Shown in pieces: positions 18,799 to 29,932 of a stretch of 64,000 nucleotides of DNA. Origin of the DNA: Mycolicibacter sinensis (GTDB taxonomy: Bacteria; Actinomycetota; Actinomycetes; Mycobacteriales; Mycobacteriaceae); the NCBI RefSeq assembly GCF_001667375.1, contig NZ_LZIN01000019.1, forward strand, positions 1 to 64,000, read 5' to 3'. Position 1 is the first letter of the stretch. Each line of letters begins with the position of its first letter. The notes below the pieces were generated by a model. It did no database searches, was not told the origin of the DNA, and saw only the letters and a list, made by a program, of their open reading frames with translations. The translations under genes and the position numbers were made by a program.

Positions 18799-18906
18799 AC
18801 TTCGACCTCGCCCGAAAACCTGCACTACGACCGGCAAAGGATAGGGGATGCTGCGGCGCCACCGGAAATCGCCGCGCCGTAGCGGCTCTCGGCAATGCGG
18901 CGCTGG

Positions 18907-19845
18907 TCAGAGCGCGTGCTGGTCGCGGTGCCGCAGCACGTCGAGGGCGTGCTTCAGATCACCCGGGTACTCGCTGGTGATCTCGACACGCCGTCCGTCG
19001 CCGGGATGGGCGAAGGCCAGCGAGCGGGCGTGCAGCCACTGGCGTTCCAGGCCGAGCTTTTTGGCCAGGGTCGGGTCGGCCCCGTAGGTGAGGTCGCCGC
19101 AGCACGGATGCCGTAGGGCGGCGAAGTGCACCCGGATCTGGTGGGTGCGACCGGTTTCCAGGTGCACGTCGAGCAGGCTGGCGGCGACGAAGGCCTCCAC
19201 CGTGTCGTAGTGGGTGATGCTGTGCCGGCCGTCGGCGGTGACGGTGAACTTCCAGTCCCGGCCGTGGTGCCGGCCGATCGGGGCGTCGATGGTGCCGCTG
19301 GACGGATCCGGATGGCCCTGCACCAGCGCGTGGTAGCGCTTGTCGACGGTGCGGGCCTTGAAGGCGCGTTTGAGCGCGGTGTAGGCGCGCTCGGAGATCG
19401 CCACCACCATCACCCCCGACGTGCCGACGTCCAAGCGGTGCACGATGCCTTGGCGTTCGGGCACCCCGGAGGTGGTGATGCGGTAGCCGGCGGCGGCCAG
19501 CCCGCCCAGCACGGTGGGCCCGGTCCAGCCCACCGACGCGTGGGCGGCCACCCCGGCGGGTTTGTCGACGGCGACGATGTCGGCATCGGAGTACAGGATC
19601 GTCATGCCCTCGACCTCGGTCGGGGTGTTCTCCAGCGGGGCGGGCGGCGCGGGCAGCCGCACGTGTAACCAGGCGCCGGCGGCCAACCGGTCGGACTTGC
19701 CGGCGGGTGCGCCGTCCAGTTCGACGTCGCCGTTCTCGGCCAGGGTGGCGGCAACCGTGCGGGACAGGCCCAGCAGGCGGGCCAGCCCGGCGTCCACGCG
19801 CATGCCGGCCAGCCCCTCCGGCACCGGCATGGACCGTTCGGTCAC
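18907..19845 (-). CDS. RluA-family 23S rRNA pseudouridine synthase (Rv1540-like)
   Basis: Isomerises uridine to pseudouridine in large-subunit rRNA. The 312-residue protein has an N-terminal S4 RNA-binding domain ([20 protein letters not shown]) and the catalytic domain with the aspartate in [15 protein letters not shown], plus [17 protein letters not shown] and GDLTYG. GTG at 19845, five bases past the lspA stop, is chosen: it gives a length close to Rv1540 (308), while an upstream start would overlap lspA by 29 bases. It is downstream of lspA in the same operon, the usual bacterial arrangement. Confidence 0.93.
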   Translation of the reverse strand: MTERSMPVPEGLAGMRVDAGLARLLGLSRTVAATLAENGDVELDGAPAGKSDRLAAGAWLHVRLPAPPAPLENTPTEVEGMTILYSDADIVAVDKPAGVAAHASVGWTGPTVLGGLAAAGYRITTSGVPERQGIVHRLDVGTSGVMVVAISERAYTALKRAFKARTVDKRYHALVQGHPDPSSGTIDAPIGRHHGRDWKFTVTADGRHSITHYDTVEAFVAASLLDVHLETGRTHQIRVHFAALRHPCCGDLTYGADPTLAKKLGLERQWLHARSLAFAHPGDGRRVEITSEYPGDLKHALDVLRHRDQHAL

Positions 19846-19849
19846 GGCA

Positions 19850-20446
19850 TCAGGCCTCGTCGCCGGCGTCGGGCTCACGACGCGGCTCCTCGGCGCGGCG
19901 GCGGCCCACGGTGTCGAAGTCGAAGCCGAACACCGACAGCCCGACCAGCAGGATCGCCCCGCCCACCACGGCGGGATCGGCGACGTTGAACACCGGCCAC
20001 CAGCCGATGGAGAGGAAGTCGACGACGTGGCCCTGCAGATGGCCGGGCGCCCGGAAGAACCGGTCCACCAGATTGCCCAGGGCCCCGCCGAGGATCATGC
20101 CCAACCCGACCGCCCACCACGGTGACACCAGGCGGCGCGACATCCAGATGATGCCGAGCACCACCGAGCTGGCGATCAGCGTCAGCACCCAGGTGTAGCT
20201 GGTTGCCATCGAGAACGCGGCACCGGAGTTGCGCACCAGGGTCCAGGTGACGGTGTCGCCGATGATCGACACCGGCTGGCCGGGGGTCAGCATCTTCACC
20301 GCGAGCACCTTGGTGACGACATCGACCACCAGCACCACCGCGGCCACCGACAGCAGCAGGCCCAGCCGCCGCGGCGGCGCGGCCGGCTCCGGGTCCGGCA
20401 CCGGATCGACGGCCGGCTCGGTCGAGTCGGTTGTCTCGTCAGTCAC
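19850..20446 (-). CDS. lspA: Lipoprotein signal peptidase (signal peptidase II)
   Basis: Cleaves prolipoproteins after diacylglyceryl addition. The 198-residue protein has four membrane segments and both catalytic aspartate motifs: [20 protein letters not shown] and [14 protein letters not shown], plus [11 protein letters not shown]. The N-terminal 30 residues are an acidic, proline-rich cytoplasmic tail, as in other mycobacterial LspA proteins (about 202 residues in M. tuberculosis). The start is GTG at 20446. The pseudouridine synthase gene follows with a 4-base gap. It is divergent from ansA with about 40 bases between starts. Confidence 0.96.
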   Translation of the reverse strand: MTDETTDSTEPAVDPVPDPEPAAPPRRLGLLLSVAAVVLVVDVVTKVLAVKMLTPGQPVSIIGDTVTWTLVRNSGAAFSMATSYTWVLTLIASSVVLGIIWMSRRLVSPWWAVGLGMILGGALGNLVDRFFRAPGHLQGHVVDFLSIGWWPVFNVADPAVVGGAILLVGLSVFGFDFDTVGRRRAEEPRREPDAGDEA

Positions 20447-20487
20447 GCCCCCATCATCCCTTAGCGCGCGTGCGGCATGATCGCGGC

Positions 20488-21426
20488 ATGGTGTCCAAGC
20501 GCCTCACGGTCATCGCCACCGGCGGAACGATCGCCGCCAGCACCGACGACGGCGGGGTGCGCCGACCGACCGTACACGGTGCCGATCTGGTCGCCGGTCT
20601 GGACGCCAGCGCCGACGTCACGGTGGTCGACCTGATGGCGCGCGACAGCTCGGAGCTGACCCCGGCCGACTGGGAGCGGATCCTGACCGCGGTGCGGGCC
20701 GCCGTGGACAGTGGCGCCGACGGGGTGGTGGTGACCCACGGCACCGACACCTGCGAAGAGACCGCGCTGTGGCTGGAACTGGGCTACACCGGGGAGGCCC
20801 CGGTGGTGCTGACCGGCGCCCAGCGCAGCGCGGACGCTCCGGACGCCGACGGTCCGGGCAACCTGCGCGACGCGCTGACGCTGGCCGCCGACCCGGCGGC
20901 GCGAGGACTCGGGGTGCTGGTGTGCTTCGCCGGGCAGGTGCTGGCGCCGCTGGGCCTGTCCAAGACGAGCACCACCGATCTGACCGGTTTCAGCGGGCCA
21001 CGGCTGGGCACGGTGGCGGATGGGCGGGTGCGGCTGAACGACGGCAAGGTCCGTCCCCACCTGGAGCTGGCCGAGGCACCCCGGGTTGACGTCATCGCGC
21101 TCTACGCCGGCGCGGATGCGGTGGCCCTGGACGCCTGCGTGGCCGCCGGTGCGCGTGCGGTGGTACTGGAGGCGTTGGGTTCGGGCAACGCCGGATCCGC
21201 CGTGATCGAGGGCGTGCGTCGGCACTGCCGCGACGGGGTGGCGGTCGCGGTGTCCAGCCGGGTGCCGGATGCGCGGGTCGGTGCGGCCTACGGGCCGGGC
21301 CGGGCGCTGGTCGACGCCGGTGCCGTCATGGTGCCCCGGCTGCGGCCCCCGCAGGCCCGGGTCCTGCTGATGGCGGCGCTGGGAGCGGGCGCCACCGCCG
21401 GTGACGTCATCGCCCGATGGGGCTGA
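20488..21426 (+). CDS. ansA: L-asparaginase, bacterial type
   Basis: Hydrolyses L-asparagine to aspartate and ammonia. The 312-residue protein has the nucleophile threonine in [11 protein letters not shown], the second threonine motif [16 protein letters not shown], and the lysine of the catalytic pair in [15 protein letters not shown]. There is no signal peptide, so it is cytoplasmic by sequence. ATG at 20488 is the first start consistent with family alignment. It lies divergent from lspA and converges with dinB 8 bases after its stop, the same neighbours I recall for Rv1538c. Confidence 0.94.
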   Translation: MVSKRLTVIATGGTIAASTDDGGVRRPTVHGADLVAGLDASADVTVVDLMARDSSELTPADWERILTAVRAAVDSGADGVVVTHGTDTCEETALWLELGYTGEAPVVLTGAQRSADAPDADGPGNLRDALTLAADPAARGLGVLVCFAGQVLAPLGLSKTSTTDLTGFSGPRLGTVADGRVRLNDGKVRPHLELAEAPRVDVIALYAGADAVALDACVAAGARAVVLEALGSGNAGSAVIEGVRRHCRDGVAVAVSSRVPDARVGAAYGPGRALVDAGAVMVPRLRPPQARVLLMAALGAGATAGDVIARWG

Positions 21427-21433
21427 CCGCTCC

Positions 21434-22795
21434 CTAACCCGGCTCCTCCGGGAGTGCGACGAAGTCCGGCCAGTCCAGGCTTTCGACCGGATCGGCGCGG
21501 GTGATCGCCGGCTCGTCGATCGGAAACGTCCGCACCGGGCCCGGGCCCGAGCTGCGGGTCTCGAACCGCACCGTCATCACCCCGTGCCCGGCCCCCTGCA
21601 CCCAGCCGTGCCCCAGCTCGCGGTGGGCGACGTCATCGCCGATCCGCCACGGCGCGGTAGACGGCGGTGAAATCGGCTCTGCGGCAGGCGTTTCCGGTGA
21701 CTCGGATGCGGTGGGTTCCTCCGGAAAAACCAAATCCGGGAACAGTGATTCCTGGCGGACATCGGTCAGCCCGGAGAACCCCACCCCGAGCAACCGGATC
21801 GGGCCGACCTGCTGCGGGTCGAGCAGCAGCCGGACGGCCGCCGACGTCAATGCGGCGGCATCGGTGGTCGCATAGGGCAGGGTGGCCGAGCGGGTCAGCA
21901 CACTCATGTCGGCCTTCTTGAGTTTCACCGTCACCGTGCGCGCGCCCCGGCCGTCGCGCAGCAGCCGGCGATAGGCGTGCTCGCCGATCGGGCCGACCTC
22001 GGCGCGCAGCTGCTCCAGAGTGGTCAGGTCGGTGGCGAAGGTGGATTCGGCGCTGATCTGTTTGGCCACGGCGCGTTCGGCGACCGGGCGGTCATCGATC
22101 CCGCAGGCCAAGCGGTGCAGGGCGGGACCGATCGTGGCGCCCAGAATGTCGGCGACCTCGCTATCGGTCAGCGCGGCGAACTGCCCGATGGTGGTGATGC
22201 CCAGCCGGTGCAGCTTCTCTTCGGCGACCGGGCCGATCCCCCCCAGCCGGCGCACCGGCAGGCCGTCGAGCAGCACCCGTTCCTCGGCGCGGCTGACCAC
22301 CCGCACCCCGTCGGGTTTGGCCAGATCGGAGGCGATCTTGGCGATCTGCTTGCCCGAACCGGCCCCCACCGAGGCCACCAGGCCGGTTTCCTCGCGCACC
22401 CGGCGCCGCAACTGCTCGCAGAACCGTTGCACGTCCTCGGCGCTCGTCCCCGCCAGCTCCACCGGTTCGCCGAACGCCTCGTCGAAGGACAACTGCTCGA
22501 CGACCGGGATCACCGCACGCACGATCTGGAAGACCCGGCGGCTGGCCATCCCGTAGACCGCGCCGCGGGGCGGTAACACCACCGCGGCGGCGCCCACCAG
22601 GCGACGCGCCTGATGCATCGGCATCGCCGAGCGCGCCCCGAACACCCGCGACTCGTAGCTGGCGCCGGCCACCACGCCGCGGCCGCCCAGCCCGCCGACC
22701 AGTACCGGCCGTCCGCGCAGCGTCGGGCGGGTCAGCTGCTCGACGGAGGCAAAGAAGGCGTCCATGTCCAGGTGCAGGACCCACCTCGCGTCCAC
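21434..22795 (-). CDS. dinB: DNA polymerase IV (Y-family, DinB1/DinX)
   Basis: A 453-residue translesion polymerase. It has the catalytic metal motifs [14 protein letters not shown] and [10 protein letters not shown], and the helix-hairpin-helix region [20 protein letters not shown] beta-clamp binding peptide QESLFPD follows the little-finger domain; clamp binding is reported for DinB1 (Rv1537) but not DinB2 of mycobacteria. The C-terminal tail of about 100 residues (after [12 protein letters not shown]) is the mycobacterial extension. The start is probably the GTG at 22795. It is divergent from a small methyltransferase gene. Confidence 0.94.
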   Translation of the reverse strand: MDARWVLHLDMDAFFASVEQLTRPTLRGRPVLVGGLGGRGVVAGASYESRVFGARSAMPMHQARRLVGAAAVVLPPRGAVYGMASRRVFQIVRAVIPVVEQLSFDEAFGEPVELAGTSAEDVQRFCEQLRRRVREETGLVASVGAGSGKQIAKIASDLAKPDGVRVVSRAEERVLLDGLPVRRLGGIGPVAEEKLHRLGITTIGQFAALTDSEVADILGATIGPALHRLACGIDDRPVAERAVAKQISAESTFATDLTTLEQLRAEVGPIGEHAYRRLLRDGRGARTVTVKLKKADMSVLTRSATLPYATTDAAALTSAAVRLLLDPQQVGPIRLLGVGFSGLTDVRQESLFPDLVFPEEPTASESPETPAAEPISPPSTAPWRIGDDVAHRELGHGWVQGAGHGVMTVRFETRSSGPGPVRTFPIDEPAITRADPVESLDWPDFVALPEEPG

Positions 22796-22855
22796 AGTGC
22801 TCGATCCTATTGGGCCGCAAGTGCGCCGCCGCCGGCCGACGCGGGTCTATCGTGA

Positions 22856-23428
22856 GTGTTCGTGGCGATGAATCTGGTTCACCGGCTGTGCTGCAGTTCG
22901 CCGTATTGGGCGCGCAGCGTCGAGCACAAGCTGCTGCCGTGGGCGCTCGCCGGCGTGGACCTCGGGGATGACACCTTGGAGATCGGCCCGGGCTACGGCG
23001 CCAATATGCGGTGTCTGGTGGAGATGACGCCGCAGTTGACCGCGGTCGAGATCGATTCCCCGATGACCGAGCGGCTCCAGGCGAGATACGGCGCGCGGGC
23101 GCGCATCATCAACGGCGACGGCACCGACACCGGCTTGCCGGCCGGGAAGTTCAGTTCGGTGGTGTGCTTCACGATGCTGCATCACGTCCCGACGCCTGCG
23201 TTACAGGATCGGTTGTTCGACGAGGCGTTTCGCGTGCTCAAGCCGGGCGGGGTGTTCGCCGGCAGCGACGGCGTGCATTCGACGACGTTCCGCCTCTTGC
23301 ACATTCGCGACACCTACAATCCGGTCTCCCCCGAGACGCTTCCGGACCGGTTGCAGCGCAGCGGATTCGCTGATGTCCAGGTGTGCAGAGCCGGCGGGCG
23401 CCAACGCTGGCGAGCGGTCAAGCCCTGA
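22856..23428 (+). CDS. Small class I SAM-dependent methyltransferase
   Basis: A 190-residue UbiE-like methyltransferase with motif I LEIGPGYGANMRCLVEM, VEIDSPMTERLQARYG, and VVCFTMLHHVPTP with FRVLKPGGVFAGSDG. Substrate is unknown. Several in-frame starts exist (GTG 22856, GTG 22862, ATG 22868). A TATCGT -10-like box at 22848-22853 would put a leaderless start near 22860. It is divergent from dinB and ends two bases before the DUF732 gene on the opposite strand. Confidence 0.82.
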   Translation: MFVAMNLVHRLCCSSPYWARSVEHKLLPWALAGVDLGDDTLEIGPGYGANMRCLVEMTPQLTAVEIDSPMTERLQARYGARARIINGDGTDTGLPAGKFSSVVCFTMLHHVPTPALQDRLFDEAFRVLKPGGVFAGSDGVHSTTFRLLHIRDTYNPVSPETLPDRLQRSGFADVQVCRAGGRQRWRAVKP

Positions 23429-23430
23429 AA

Positions 23431-23772
23431 CTACTTGGCTGACTTGGCCGGGGTGAGTTGCTGCGGGCAATAGGTTTTGGCCGCGATCGTCGCGAATTGG
23501 GCGGCGCCGCTTATGGTCAGGGCGGGATTGGCCTCGCGCAGATCGGTGAGCAACTCCAAGCCGCTTTCGCCGTTGGCCGCCAGTCCGCAGACCGCCTGGC
23601 CGGCCGCCACGGCCTGCGCCGGATCATCGAAGGCGATGCCCACCTGGTGCAGCGAGGTGATGAAGTCGGTCGGATCGACGGCGCTTGCCTCGACGACACC
23701 GGGTTCGGCGTGCGCCGGCGCGGCGAGAACGATCGCGGTCAGTGCCACCACGGGGGCGAACAGGACTCGCAT
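23431..23772 (-). CDS. DUF732 secreted protein
   Basis: A 113-residue exported protein with a clear signal peptide (MRVLFAPVVALTAIVLAAPA, cleavage after HAE region). The mature part has the DUF732 layout: FITSLHQVGIAFDDPAQAV, then AVCGLAANGESGLELL and a second cysteine in IAAKTYCPQQL, likely forming one disulfide. DUF732 is an actinobacterial, mostly mycobacterial family of unknown function. It lies 15 bases downstream of a PPE gene on the same strand and may be co-transcribed with the PPE pair. Confidence 0.85.
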   Translation of the reverse strand: MRVLFAPVVALTAIVLAAPAHAEPGVVEASAVDPTDFITSLHQVGIAFDDPAQAVAAGQAVCGLAANGESGLELLTDLREANPALTISGAAQFATIAAKTYCPQQLTPAKSAK

Positions 23773-23787
23773 TGCATACCTCCGGGG

Positions 23788-25167
23788 TCAGCCGAGCGCG
23801 GATTGCGGTCCGGTGGGCACCGCCTCGTCCTCGGCGCACACGTGCACAGCGTGGATTCCGGGCTTCAGCGACAGCTTGGCGACCAGATCGTCGAGCCCGG
23901 CTTCGTCGACGTTCCAATGCTGCACCACGTCCGGCGTCTGCTGCAGCTGGGCAATGACCTGATCGAGCTTGACCGGAGCGTCACGGTTCTTGGCGTTGGC
24001 CGCGACGACCCGCACACCGGGCGCGGCCACCCGGGTGGCCGGACCACCCAGGGCGCCTCCGGTCAAGCTGCCCAGCGCCGCCGGGCTGAGCAGGCCGCCG
24101 AGCTGCGCCGCCGGGGCCGCCCCCAGGGCGGTGGTCGGCACGGCCACAGAGGCCAGCTTGATCGCCGGGGCGGCGGTGGCCCAGCTCGGCGGCACCGACA
24201 ACGCTCCCACCGTCGAGGCGCTGGCGGCACTCGCCGAGGCGGCGGTGGCCACCCCGCGGGCCAGACCGGTGGCCGGGCCGGCTGCCAGCCCGGCACTCAT
24301 CAGCCCGCCACCCAGCGCGGATTTGGGGATCGCCGGCGGACTCGGCAGCTTGTGGAAGAGCCTGACCTGGGTCATACCCAGGTTGGTGGTGCCGCCGACC
24401 GCGTTGGTCCAGGTGCCCTCCGAGCCGATCGAGGACTGGAAGTTCCAGAACGACTCGTACAGCCCCGCCATGTCGGTGTCCCCGGTGACGGCGCCCACCG
24501 CGTTCTGTGCCCCGTCGGTGTATTGCGAGGGGGCCGTGGCGATGGCCTGCCCCAGCTTGGCGAGCGTCGACTGGGCGGTCGACTGCGCCGAGGCCTGCGC
24601 CGCTTCGGCGGCCGCAGCGGCCTGGCCGGTGTTGTCGTTGGTGGTCCGCGGTGGTGTGGTGAACGCCTTCAGCTGGGTGGCGGCCTGCGACGCCGTCGCG
24701 TAGCCGACCATGGCCGCGACGTCTTGCGCCCACATCTGGGCGTATTGCGCTTCGGTGGTGGCGATGGCGGCACTGTTCTGCCCGAGAATATTGCCAGCCA
24801 CCAGCGATGCGAGCTGGCTGCGGTTGGCAGCGATGACCGGCGGCGGAACGATACCGGCGAAGGCGGATTCGTAGGCGCTGGCCGCGGCGCTGGCCTGGCC
24901 GGCGGTCTCCTCGGCCTGAGCGGCCGTCGTCGACAACCAGGTCACGTACGGGGCGGCGGCCGCCGCCATGGTCGTCGCCGCCGGGCCCTGCCACCCCCCG
25001 CTCAGCCCCGAGAGCACCGCGGCGTACGAGGACGCGGTGGCATGCAGCTCGGCGGCCAGCCCCGACCAGGCCGAGGCGGCGCTCAGCAGGGGGGCAGCAC
25101 CCGGACCCGAATAGATCAGACCGGAGATGATCTCCGGCGGCTGCGCCGCGAAGCTCTGAAAAACCAT
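23788..25167 (-). CDS. PPE family protein, SVP subfamily
   Basis: A 459-residue PPE protein, exported by a type VII system (SVP members typically by ESX-5). The N-terminus has the PPE motif (QPPEIISGLIYSGPGAAPLL), the WxG turn in GGWQGPAATTM and the long PPE helices to about residue 180. The SVP motif appears as GALSVPPSWATAAP. The last 65 residues (KLDQVIAQLQQTPDVV to ALG) are charged and unusual for this subfamily. The N-terminus MVFQSFAAQPPE differs from the usual MDFGALPPE. It follows another PPE gene by 13 bases. No PE or esx gene is adjacent. Confidence 0.92.
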   Translation of the reverse strand: MVFQSFAAQPPEIISGLIYSGPGAAPLLSAASAWSGLAAELHATASSYAAVLSGLSGGWQGPAATTMAAAAAPYVTWLSTTAAQAEETAGQASAAASAYESAFAGIVPPPVIAANRSQLASLVAGNILGQNSAAIATTEAQYAQMWAQDVAAMVGYATASQAATQLKAFTTPPRTTNDNTGQAAAAAEAAQASAQSTAQSTLAKLGQAIATAPSQYTDGAQNAVGAVTGDTDMAGLYESFWNFQSSIGSEGTWTNAVGGTTNLGMTQVRLFHKLPSPPAIPKSALGGGLMSAGLAAGPATGLARGVATAASASAASASTVGALSVPPSWATAAPAIKLASVAVPTTALGAAPAAQLGGLLSPAALGSLTGGALGGPATRVAAPGVRVVAANAKNRDAPVKLDQVIAQLQQTPDVVQHWNVDEAGLDDLVAKLSLKPGIHAVHVCAEDEAVPTGPQSALG

Positions 25168-25180
25168 GTGCTGCGCCTCC

Positions 25181-26482
25181 TTACTTCTGAATCGGCGGGA
25201 TGACGATGATGGTGGCGGTGGTGGCGATGTCGGGGCCCGCCGCCACCGCGTTGGTGACCTGGGTGACGGTGCCGATGGTGCGCTGCGAGGCCGCGCCGAC
25301 GGCGTGGCCGACGGGCGCGCTGAGTGCCCGGCCCGCCAGACTCGACGCCGCCATCTGCCCGAACATGCCGTTCTCGCCGTTGACGGCCATCGCGGGGGCC
25401 GCGTCGAGCACGGCCTTGGGCAACACCGACGCGACGGTCTGCACGCTGGGCGCGACCCCCGGTGCCGCCGAGGTCCAGGTGGTCGGCACCGACAGCGACC
25501 CGACCATGCCCGCGCGGCCGATCGCCGCCGAGGCCGCGGGCACGCTCGCCGGGTTCACCGCAGGCCCGCCGGTCAGCAACTCGCTGGCCAGCAGCGGCGA
25601 CAACGCCCCGGTGATGGGCTTCGGGTTGAAGAACGAACCCAGGCTTTGCGCACCGTTGTTCATGCTCGCCAGGCTCGAGCTGACCTGCCACCAGTTCTTG
25701 AACAGCCGCAGTATCCCCAGTGGCGAATAGGGACCGTCGACGACCTTGATGAAGTTGGTGATGCTGTCCATGCCGTTCTTCAGACCTGTTGTCGCCTGGG
25801 TAGCCGCCGACGACAGCGAGGTCGGGTTCGTCGTCAGCGTCTGCAAGGTGCTCGGCACCTGCGACATCAGCTGAGACAGCGCCGACTGCGCATTGGAGCC
25901 GGCCGAGGACTGCGTCGCGTTGGCCACCGCCGCCGCCTGGCTGCCTTGTCCGCTGGGATCGGTGGTCTGAGGGGGCGTGGAGAAGGGGGTCAGCTGGGTG
26001 GCGGCCGCCGAGGAGCCGGCGTAGGCGTACATCGCGGCCGCATCCTGGGCCCACATCAGGCCGTACTGGGCCTCGGTGGCGGCGATCGCCGGCGTGTTCT
26101 GCCCCAGAAAATTGGTGGCGACCAGCGATGCGAGCAGAGTCCGATTCGCCGCGATCACCGGCGGCGGGACGGTGGCGCCGAAGGCCAGCTCGTAGGCGCC
26201 AGCGGCCGCCCTGGCCTGAAGCGCCGCCTGCTCCGCCTGCGCCGCGGTGGCTCTCATCCACTGTTCATACGGCGCTGCCGCGGTCGCCATCGCACCCGCC
26301 GAGGGCCCGTGCCAGGCTGAACTGGCCAGGTCGGCGATGACCGACCCGTACCCCGTCGCGGTGGTATGCAGTTCGCCTGCCAGTGCATCCCAGGCTGTCG
26401 CAGCGGCCAGCAGGGGAGCCGACCCCGGCCCAGAATAGATTCTGGCGGAGTTGATTTCCGGTGGCAGTGCCCCGAAATCCAT
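25181..26482 (-). CDS. PPE family protein, SVP subfamily
   Basis: A 433-residue PPE protein with the canonical start [20 protein letters not shown], the WxG turn [11 protein letters not shown] and about 180 residues of PPE helices. The SVP motif is [15 protein letters not shown]. The C-terminus is short and hydrophobic ([12 protein letters not shown]). It is the first gene of a PPE-PPE-DUF732 run on the minus strand, with a 13-base gap to the second PPE gene. A 304-base gap containing a perfect palindrome lies upstream. Export through ESX-5 is inferred from the subfamily. Confidence 0.95.
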   Translation of the reverse strand: MDFGALPPEINSARIYSGPGSAPLLAAATAWDALAGELHTTATGYGSVIADLASSAWHGPSAGAMATAAAPYEQWMRATAAQAEQAALQARAAAGAYELAFGATVPPPVIAANRTLLASLVATNFLGQNTPAIAATEAQYGLMWAQDAAAMYAYAGSSAAATQLTPFSTPPQTTDPSGQGSQAAAVANATQSSAGSNAQSALSQLMSQVPSTLQTLTTNPTSLSSAATQATTGLKNGMDSITNFIKVVDGPYSPLGILRLFKNWWQVSSSLASMNNGAQSLGSFFNPKPITGALSPLLASELLTGGPAVNPASVPAASAAIGRAGMVGSLSVPTTWTSAAPGVAPSVQTVASVLPKAVLDAAPAMAVNGENGMFGQMAASSLAGRALSAPVGHAVGAASQRTIGTVTQVTNAVAAGPDIATTATIIVIPPIQK

Positions 26483-26786
26483 AGCCCTCCTCCGCTTCCG
26501 ATCAGTAACCGACTGCAGCCACCGGCAATCAAAGATGATGTGTCAGAAGGTTAGCCAGCGGAGGGCCGGTTTCCGGGCCGGCGAGACCGGTGTTCCCGGC
26601 GGCGCGAGCCACGTCTGGCAAGCGCTTGCCACGGCGCTCGGAGGTCTGTTCGCCGGGCGCCGTCGGGCACGTTGATCAGCGCGAATACCGATTATCGGCC
26701 GCCGAGGCGCACCACGCTGTCGGGGGCGGTCCGACCGCCGGTGACCAAAAGAATCTGGCTGCGAGAAACTCGGGCCGCTGCGCTGA
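26483..26786. other. 304-base gene-free stretch between ileS and the PPE pair
   Basis: It should hold the ileS 3' region and the PPE promoter (both genes on the minus strand). I see no convincing coding sequence. Two dyads stand out: TGGCAAGCGCTTGCCA at 26616-26631 (perfect, central CG) and GGCGGTCCGACCGCC at 26725-26739, 48 bases past the ileS stop, which could be a terminator although no T-run follows. Confidence 0.6.
26616..26631. promoter_or_regulatory. Perfect 16-bp palindrome, operator candidate
   Basis: TGGCAAGCGCTTGCCA is perfectly symmetric with a central CG, the form of LacI/GalR-type operators. It lies 134 bases upstream of the first PPE gene start. No LacI-family gene is in the window, so the binding protein is unknown. 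It could also be a structural dyad with no regulator. Confidence 0.4.
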
Positions 26787-29700
26787 TCACGCCTTGGCGA
26801 TGCTCGCCTGCACCCCGTCGCCGATCTCCGCGGCGCCGGTACCCGGGTCGCCGAATTCGAAGCCGGTGGCGAGGATCTCGCCGGCGATCAGGTCGCGATG
26901 GGCCTGCGCCCATCCGAGCCGCTGGTCGGGCACCGACATCACAACACTGATCCGGTCGGAGACCTGCAGGCCGGTGTTCTTGCGCAGTTCCTGCAATTCG
27001 CGGATGCGGTCCTTGGCCCAGCCCTCGGCTTCGAGCTCTTCGGTCACCGTGCCGTCGAGCACGACCAGTCCGGCGCCATCCGGCAGGGCCACGGTGAACT
27101 CCGGATCGGCGGCCACCAGCTTCGAGGTGTACTCGCCCTCGCGCAGCACCACCGGCCCGGCGCTCAGGGTGCCGTCCGGATGCACCACGCCCTGTCCCGC
27201 CTTGACGGCCTTGATCGCGGCCTGCACATCCTTACCCAGTCGCGGACCGGCCACCTTGGCGTTGACCGCCAGGTCGAAGCGGCCGTAGCGGTCGATGTCG
27301 GCGGTCAGCTCCACCGCCTTGACGTTGAGCTCGTCGGCGATCAGTTCGGTGAACGGCGCCAGTCGCTGCGGCTCATCGACGGCCACGGTGAGTTTGGGCA
27401 GCGGCAGCCGCACCCGCAGCTGATGCGACTTGCGCAGCGAGGACGCGGCCGAACACACCTCGCGCACCTGGTCCATCGCGGCGACCAGCTCGGGATCGGC
27501 GGGCAGGCCGGCAGGCTCGGGCCAGTCGGTCAGGTGCACCGAACGCTCGCCGGTGACACCACGCCAGATCACCTCGGTGGTCAGCGGCATTAGCGGTGCG
27601 GCCAGCCGGCAAGTCACTTCCAGCACCGTGTGCAGGGTGTCGATGGCATCGGGGTCCTCGTCCCAGAACCGCTGCCGGGAGCGCCGCACATACCAGTTGG
27701 TCAGCGCCTCGGTGAACTGGCGCAGTTCCTCACACGCCCCGGAGATGTCGCAACCGTCCAGCGCCGCGGTCAGCTCATCGCGCAATGCGACCAGCTTCGC
27801 CAGGATGTAGCGGTCCAGCACGTGCGACGAATCGGTGCGCCACGCACCGGGTTTCGGTGCGTAGAGCGCCAGGAAGCTGTAGGCATTGGTCAACGGCAGC
27901 ATCACCTGGCGCACACCCTCGCGGATGCCCGGCTCGGTGACGATCAGGTTGCCACCCCGCAGGATCGGCGAGGCCATCAGGAACCAGCGCATGGCGTCGG
28001 AGCCGTCGCGGTCGAACACCTCGTTCACATCGGGGTAGTTGCGCAGCGACTTGCTCATCTTCTGCCCGTCAGAGCCCAGCACGATGCCATGCGCCACACA
28101 GGTTTTGAATGCCGGCCGGTCGAATAGCGCGGTGGCCAGCACGTGCATCATGTAGAACCAGCCGCGGGTCTGACCGATGTACTCGACGATGAAGTCGCCG
28201 GGGTAATGGGTTTGAAACCAGTCGGAGTTCTCGAACGGGTAGTGCACCTGGGCGTACGGCATCGACCCGGAGTCGAACCACACGTCGAGCACATCGGGGA
28301 TGCGTCGCATCGTCGACGCGCCGGTCGGATCGTCGGGGTTGGGCCGGGTCAACTCATCGATGTAGGGCCGGTGCAGATTGTCCGGGCGCACCCCGAAATC
28401 CCGCTCGAGCTCATCGAGGCTGCCATAGACATCGATTCGGGGGTACGCCGGATCGTCGGATTTCCACACCGGGATCGGGGTGCCCCAGTAGCGGTTTCGC
28501 GAGATCGACCAGTCGCGCGCACCGCGCAGCCAGTTGCCGAAGATACCGTCCTTGACGTGCTCGGGGTACCAGGTGATCTGTTCGTTGAGTTCCACCATCC
28601 GGTCGCGGAACTCGGTGACCCGCACGAACCACGACGAAACCGCCTTGTAGATCAGCGGGTTGCGGCACCGCCAGCAGTGCGGATAGGGGTGCTCGTAGGT
28701 TTCGTGGCGCACCAGCACCGCCCCGTTGGCGGCGACCGGTCCGGTGCCGTTCTTCAGGTCGGCGATGATCGCCTTGTTGGCGTCGAAGACGTGCTGACCG
28801 GCGTAATCGCTGACGCTGGAATCGAAGCGGCCCTTGGCGTCCACCGGGGTGACCGGGGTGATCCCGGCCGGATCGGTGGTGTTCTTGTCGTCCTCGCCGT
28901 AAGCCGGCGCCAGGTGCACCAGCCCGGTGCCGTCCTCGGTCGAGACGAAGTCGGCGGCGAGCACCCGAAAAGCATTGGCGGAGTCCATGAAGTATCCGAA
29001 CGGCGGCAGGTACCGCATGCCCAGCAGGTCAGCACCCCGGTAGCTCGCCAGTACTTGCGGTTCTTCGCCGAGTTCACGCGCATAGGCGCCGAGCCGCGCT
29101 TCGGCCAGTACGTAGCGGCGCTCCCCCACCGCGACCTGCACATAGGTCACCTCGGGGTTGACCGCGACCGCCATGTTCGACGGCAGCGTCCACGGCGTGG
29201 TGGTCCACACCAGCAGATGGGAGCCGGCCAGCTCCCCAGCCGACCCCTCTCCGGCCGCCCCGCCCACGATCTGGAACCCCACGGTCAGCGCGGGATCCTG
29301 GCGGCTCTGGTAGACGTCGTCGTCCATCCGCAGTTCGTGATTGGACAGCGGGGTCTCATCACGCCAGCAGTACGGCAGTACGCGGTAGCCCTCGTAGGCA
29401 AGGCCCTTGTCCCACAACCGCTTGAACGCCCACAGCACCGATTCCATGAACGGCAGGTCGAGCGTCTTGTAGTCGTTGTCGAAGTCGACCCAGCGGGCCT
29501 GCCGGGTGACGTAGGCCTGCCATTCGGCGGTGTAGCGCAGCACCGACTCCCGGCAGGCCTGGTTGAAGGCGGCGATACCCATCGCGTCGATCTGCGACTT
29601 GTCGGTGATGCCGAGCTGGCGTTCCACCTCCAGTTCGGCGGGAAGACCGTGGGTGTCCCAGCCGAACCGGCGCTCCACCTTGTAGCCGCGCATGGTGCGA

Positions 29701-29927
29701 TACCGCGGCACGATGTCCTTGACGTAACCGGTGAGCAGATGCCCGTAATGGGGCAGTCCGTTGGCGAACGGCGGGCCGTCGTAGAACACGTATTCTTCGG
29801 CGCCGTCGCGGCGGGCGATACTGGCCCGGAAGGTGTCATCAGCCGCCCAGTAATCGAGGACCTCGGCCTCGGCCGCCGGAAAGTCGGGGGCGCCGGCGAC
29901 CGGCTTCGGATAGCTGCGTTCGCTCAC
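26787..29927 (-). CDS. ileS: Isoleucyl-tRNA synthetase
   Basis: Charges tRNA-Ile. The 1046-residue class I synthetase carries the HIGH-type motif [15 protein letters not shown], the signature [17 protein letters not shown] and KMSKS in [14 protein letters not shown]. Length and signatures fit the mycobacterial, eukaryote-like IleS, a form associated with natural mupirocin resistance (established knowledge, not shown here). The start is GTG at 29927. Its leader contains a T-box riboswitch, so translation is expected to respond to uncharged tRNA-Ile. It is divergent from the lipase gene. Confidence 0.97.
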   Translation of the reverse strand: MSERSYPKPVAGAPDFPAAEAEVLDYWAADDTFRASIARRDGAEEYVFYDGPPFANGLPHYGHLLTGYVKDIVPRYRTMRGYKVERRFGWDTHGLPAELEVERQLGITDKSQIDAMGIAAFNQACRESVLRYTAEWQAYVTRQARWVDFDNDYKTLDLPFMESVLWAFKRLWDKGLAYEGYRVLPYCWRDETPLSNHELRMDDDVYQSRQDPALTVGFQIVGGAAGEGSAGELAGSHLLVWTTTPWTLPSNMAVAVNPEVTYVQVAVGERRYVLAEARLGAYARELGEEPQVLASYRGADLLGMRYLPPFGYFMDSANAFRVLAADFVSTEDGTGLVHLAPAYGEDDKNTTDPAGITPVTPVDAKGRFDSSVSDYAGQHVFDANKAIIADLKNGTGPVAANGAVLVRHETYEHPYPHCWRCRNPLIYKAVSSWFVRVTEFRDRMVELNEQITWYPEHVKDGIFGNWLRGARDWSISRNRYWGTPIPVWKSDDPAYPRIDVYGSLDELERDFGVRPDNLHRPYIDELTRPNPDDPTGASTMRRIPDVLDVWFDSGSMPYAQVHYPFENSDWFQTHYPGDFIVEYIGQTRGWFYMMHVLATALFDRPAFKTCVAHGIVLGSDGQKMSKSLRNYPDVNEVFDRDGSDAMRWFLMASPILRGGNLIVTEPGIREGVRQVMLPLTNAYSFLALYAPKPGAWRTDSSHVLDRYILAKLVALRDELTAALDGCDISGACEELRQFTEALTNWYVRRSRQRFWDEDPDAIDTLHTVLEVTCRLAAPLMPLTTEVIWRGVTGERSVHLTDWPEPAGLPADPELVAAMDQVREVCSAASSLRKSHQLRVRLPLPKLTVAVDEPQRLAPFTELIADELNVKAVELTADIDRYGRFDLAVNAKVAGPRLGKDVQAAIKAVKAGQGVVHPDGTLSAGPVVLREGEYTSKLVAADPEFTVALPDGAGLVVLDGTVTEELEAEGWAKDRIRELQELRKNTGLQVSDRISVVMSVPDQRLGWAQAHRDLIAGEILATGFEFGDPGTGAAEIGDGVQASIAKA

Positions 29928-29932
29928 TGTCT

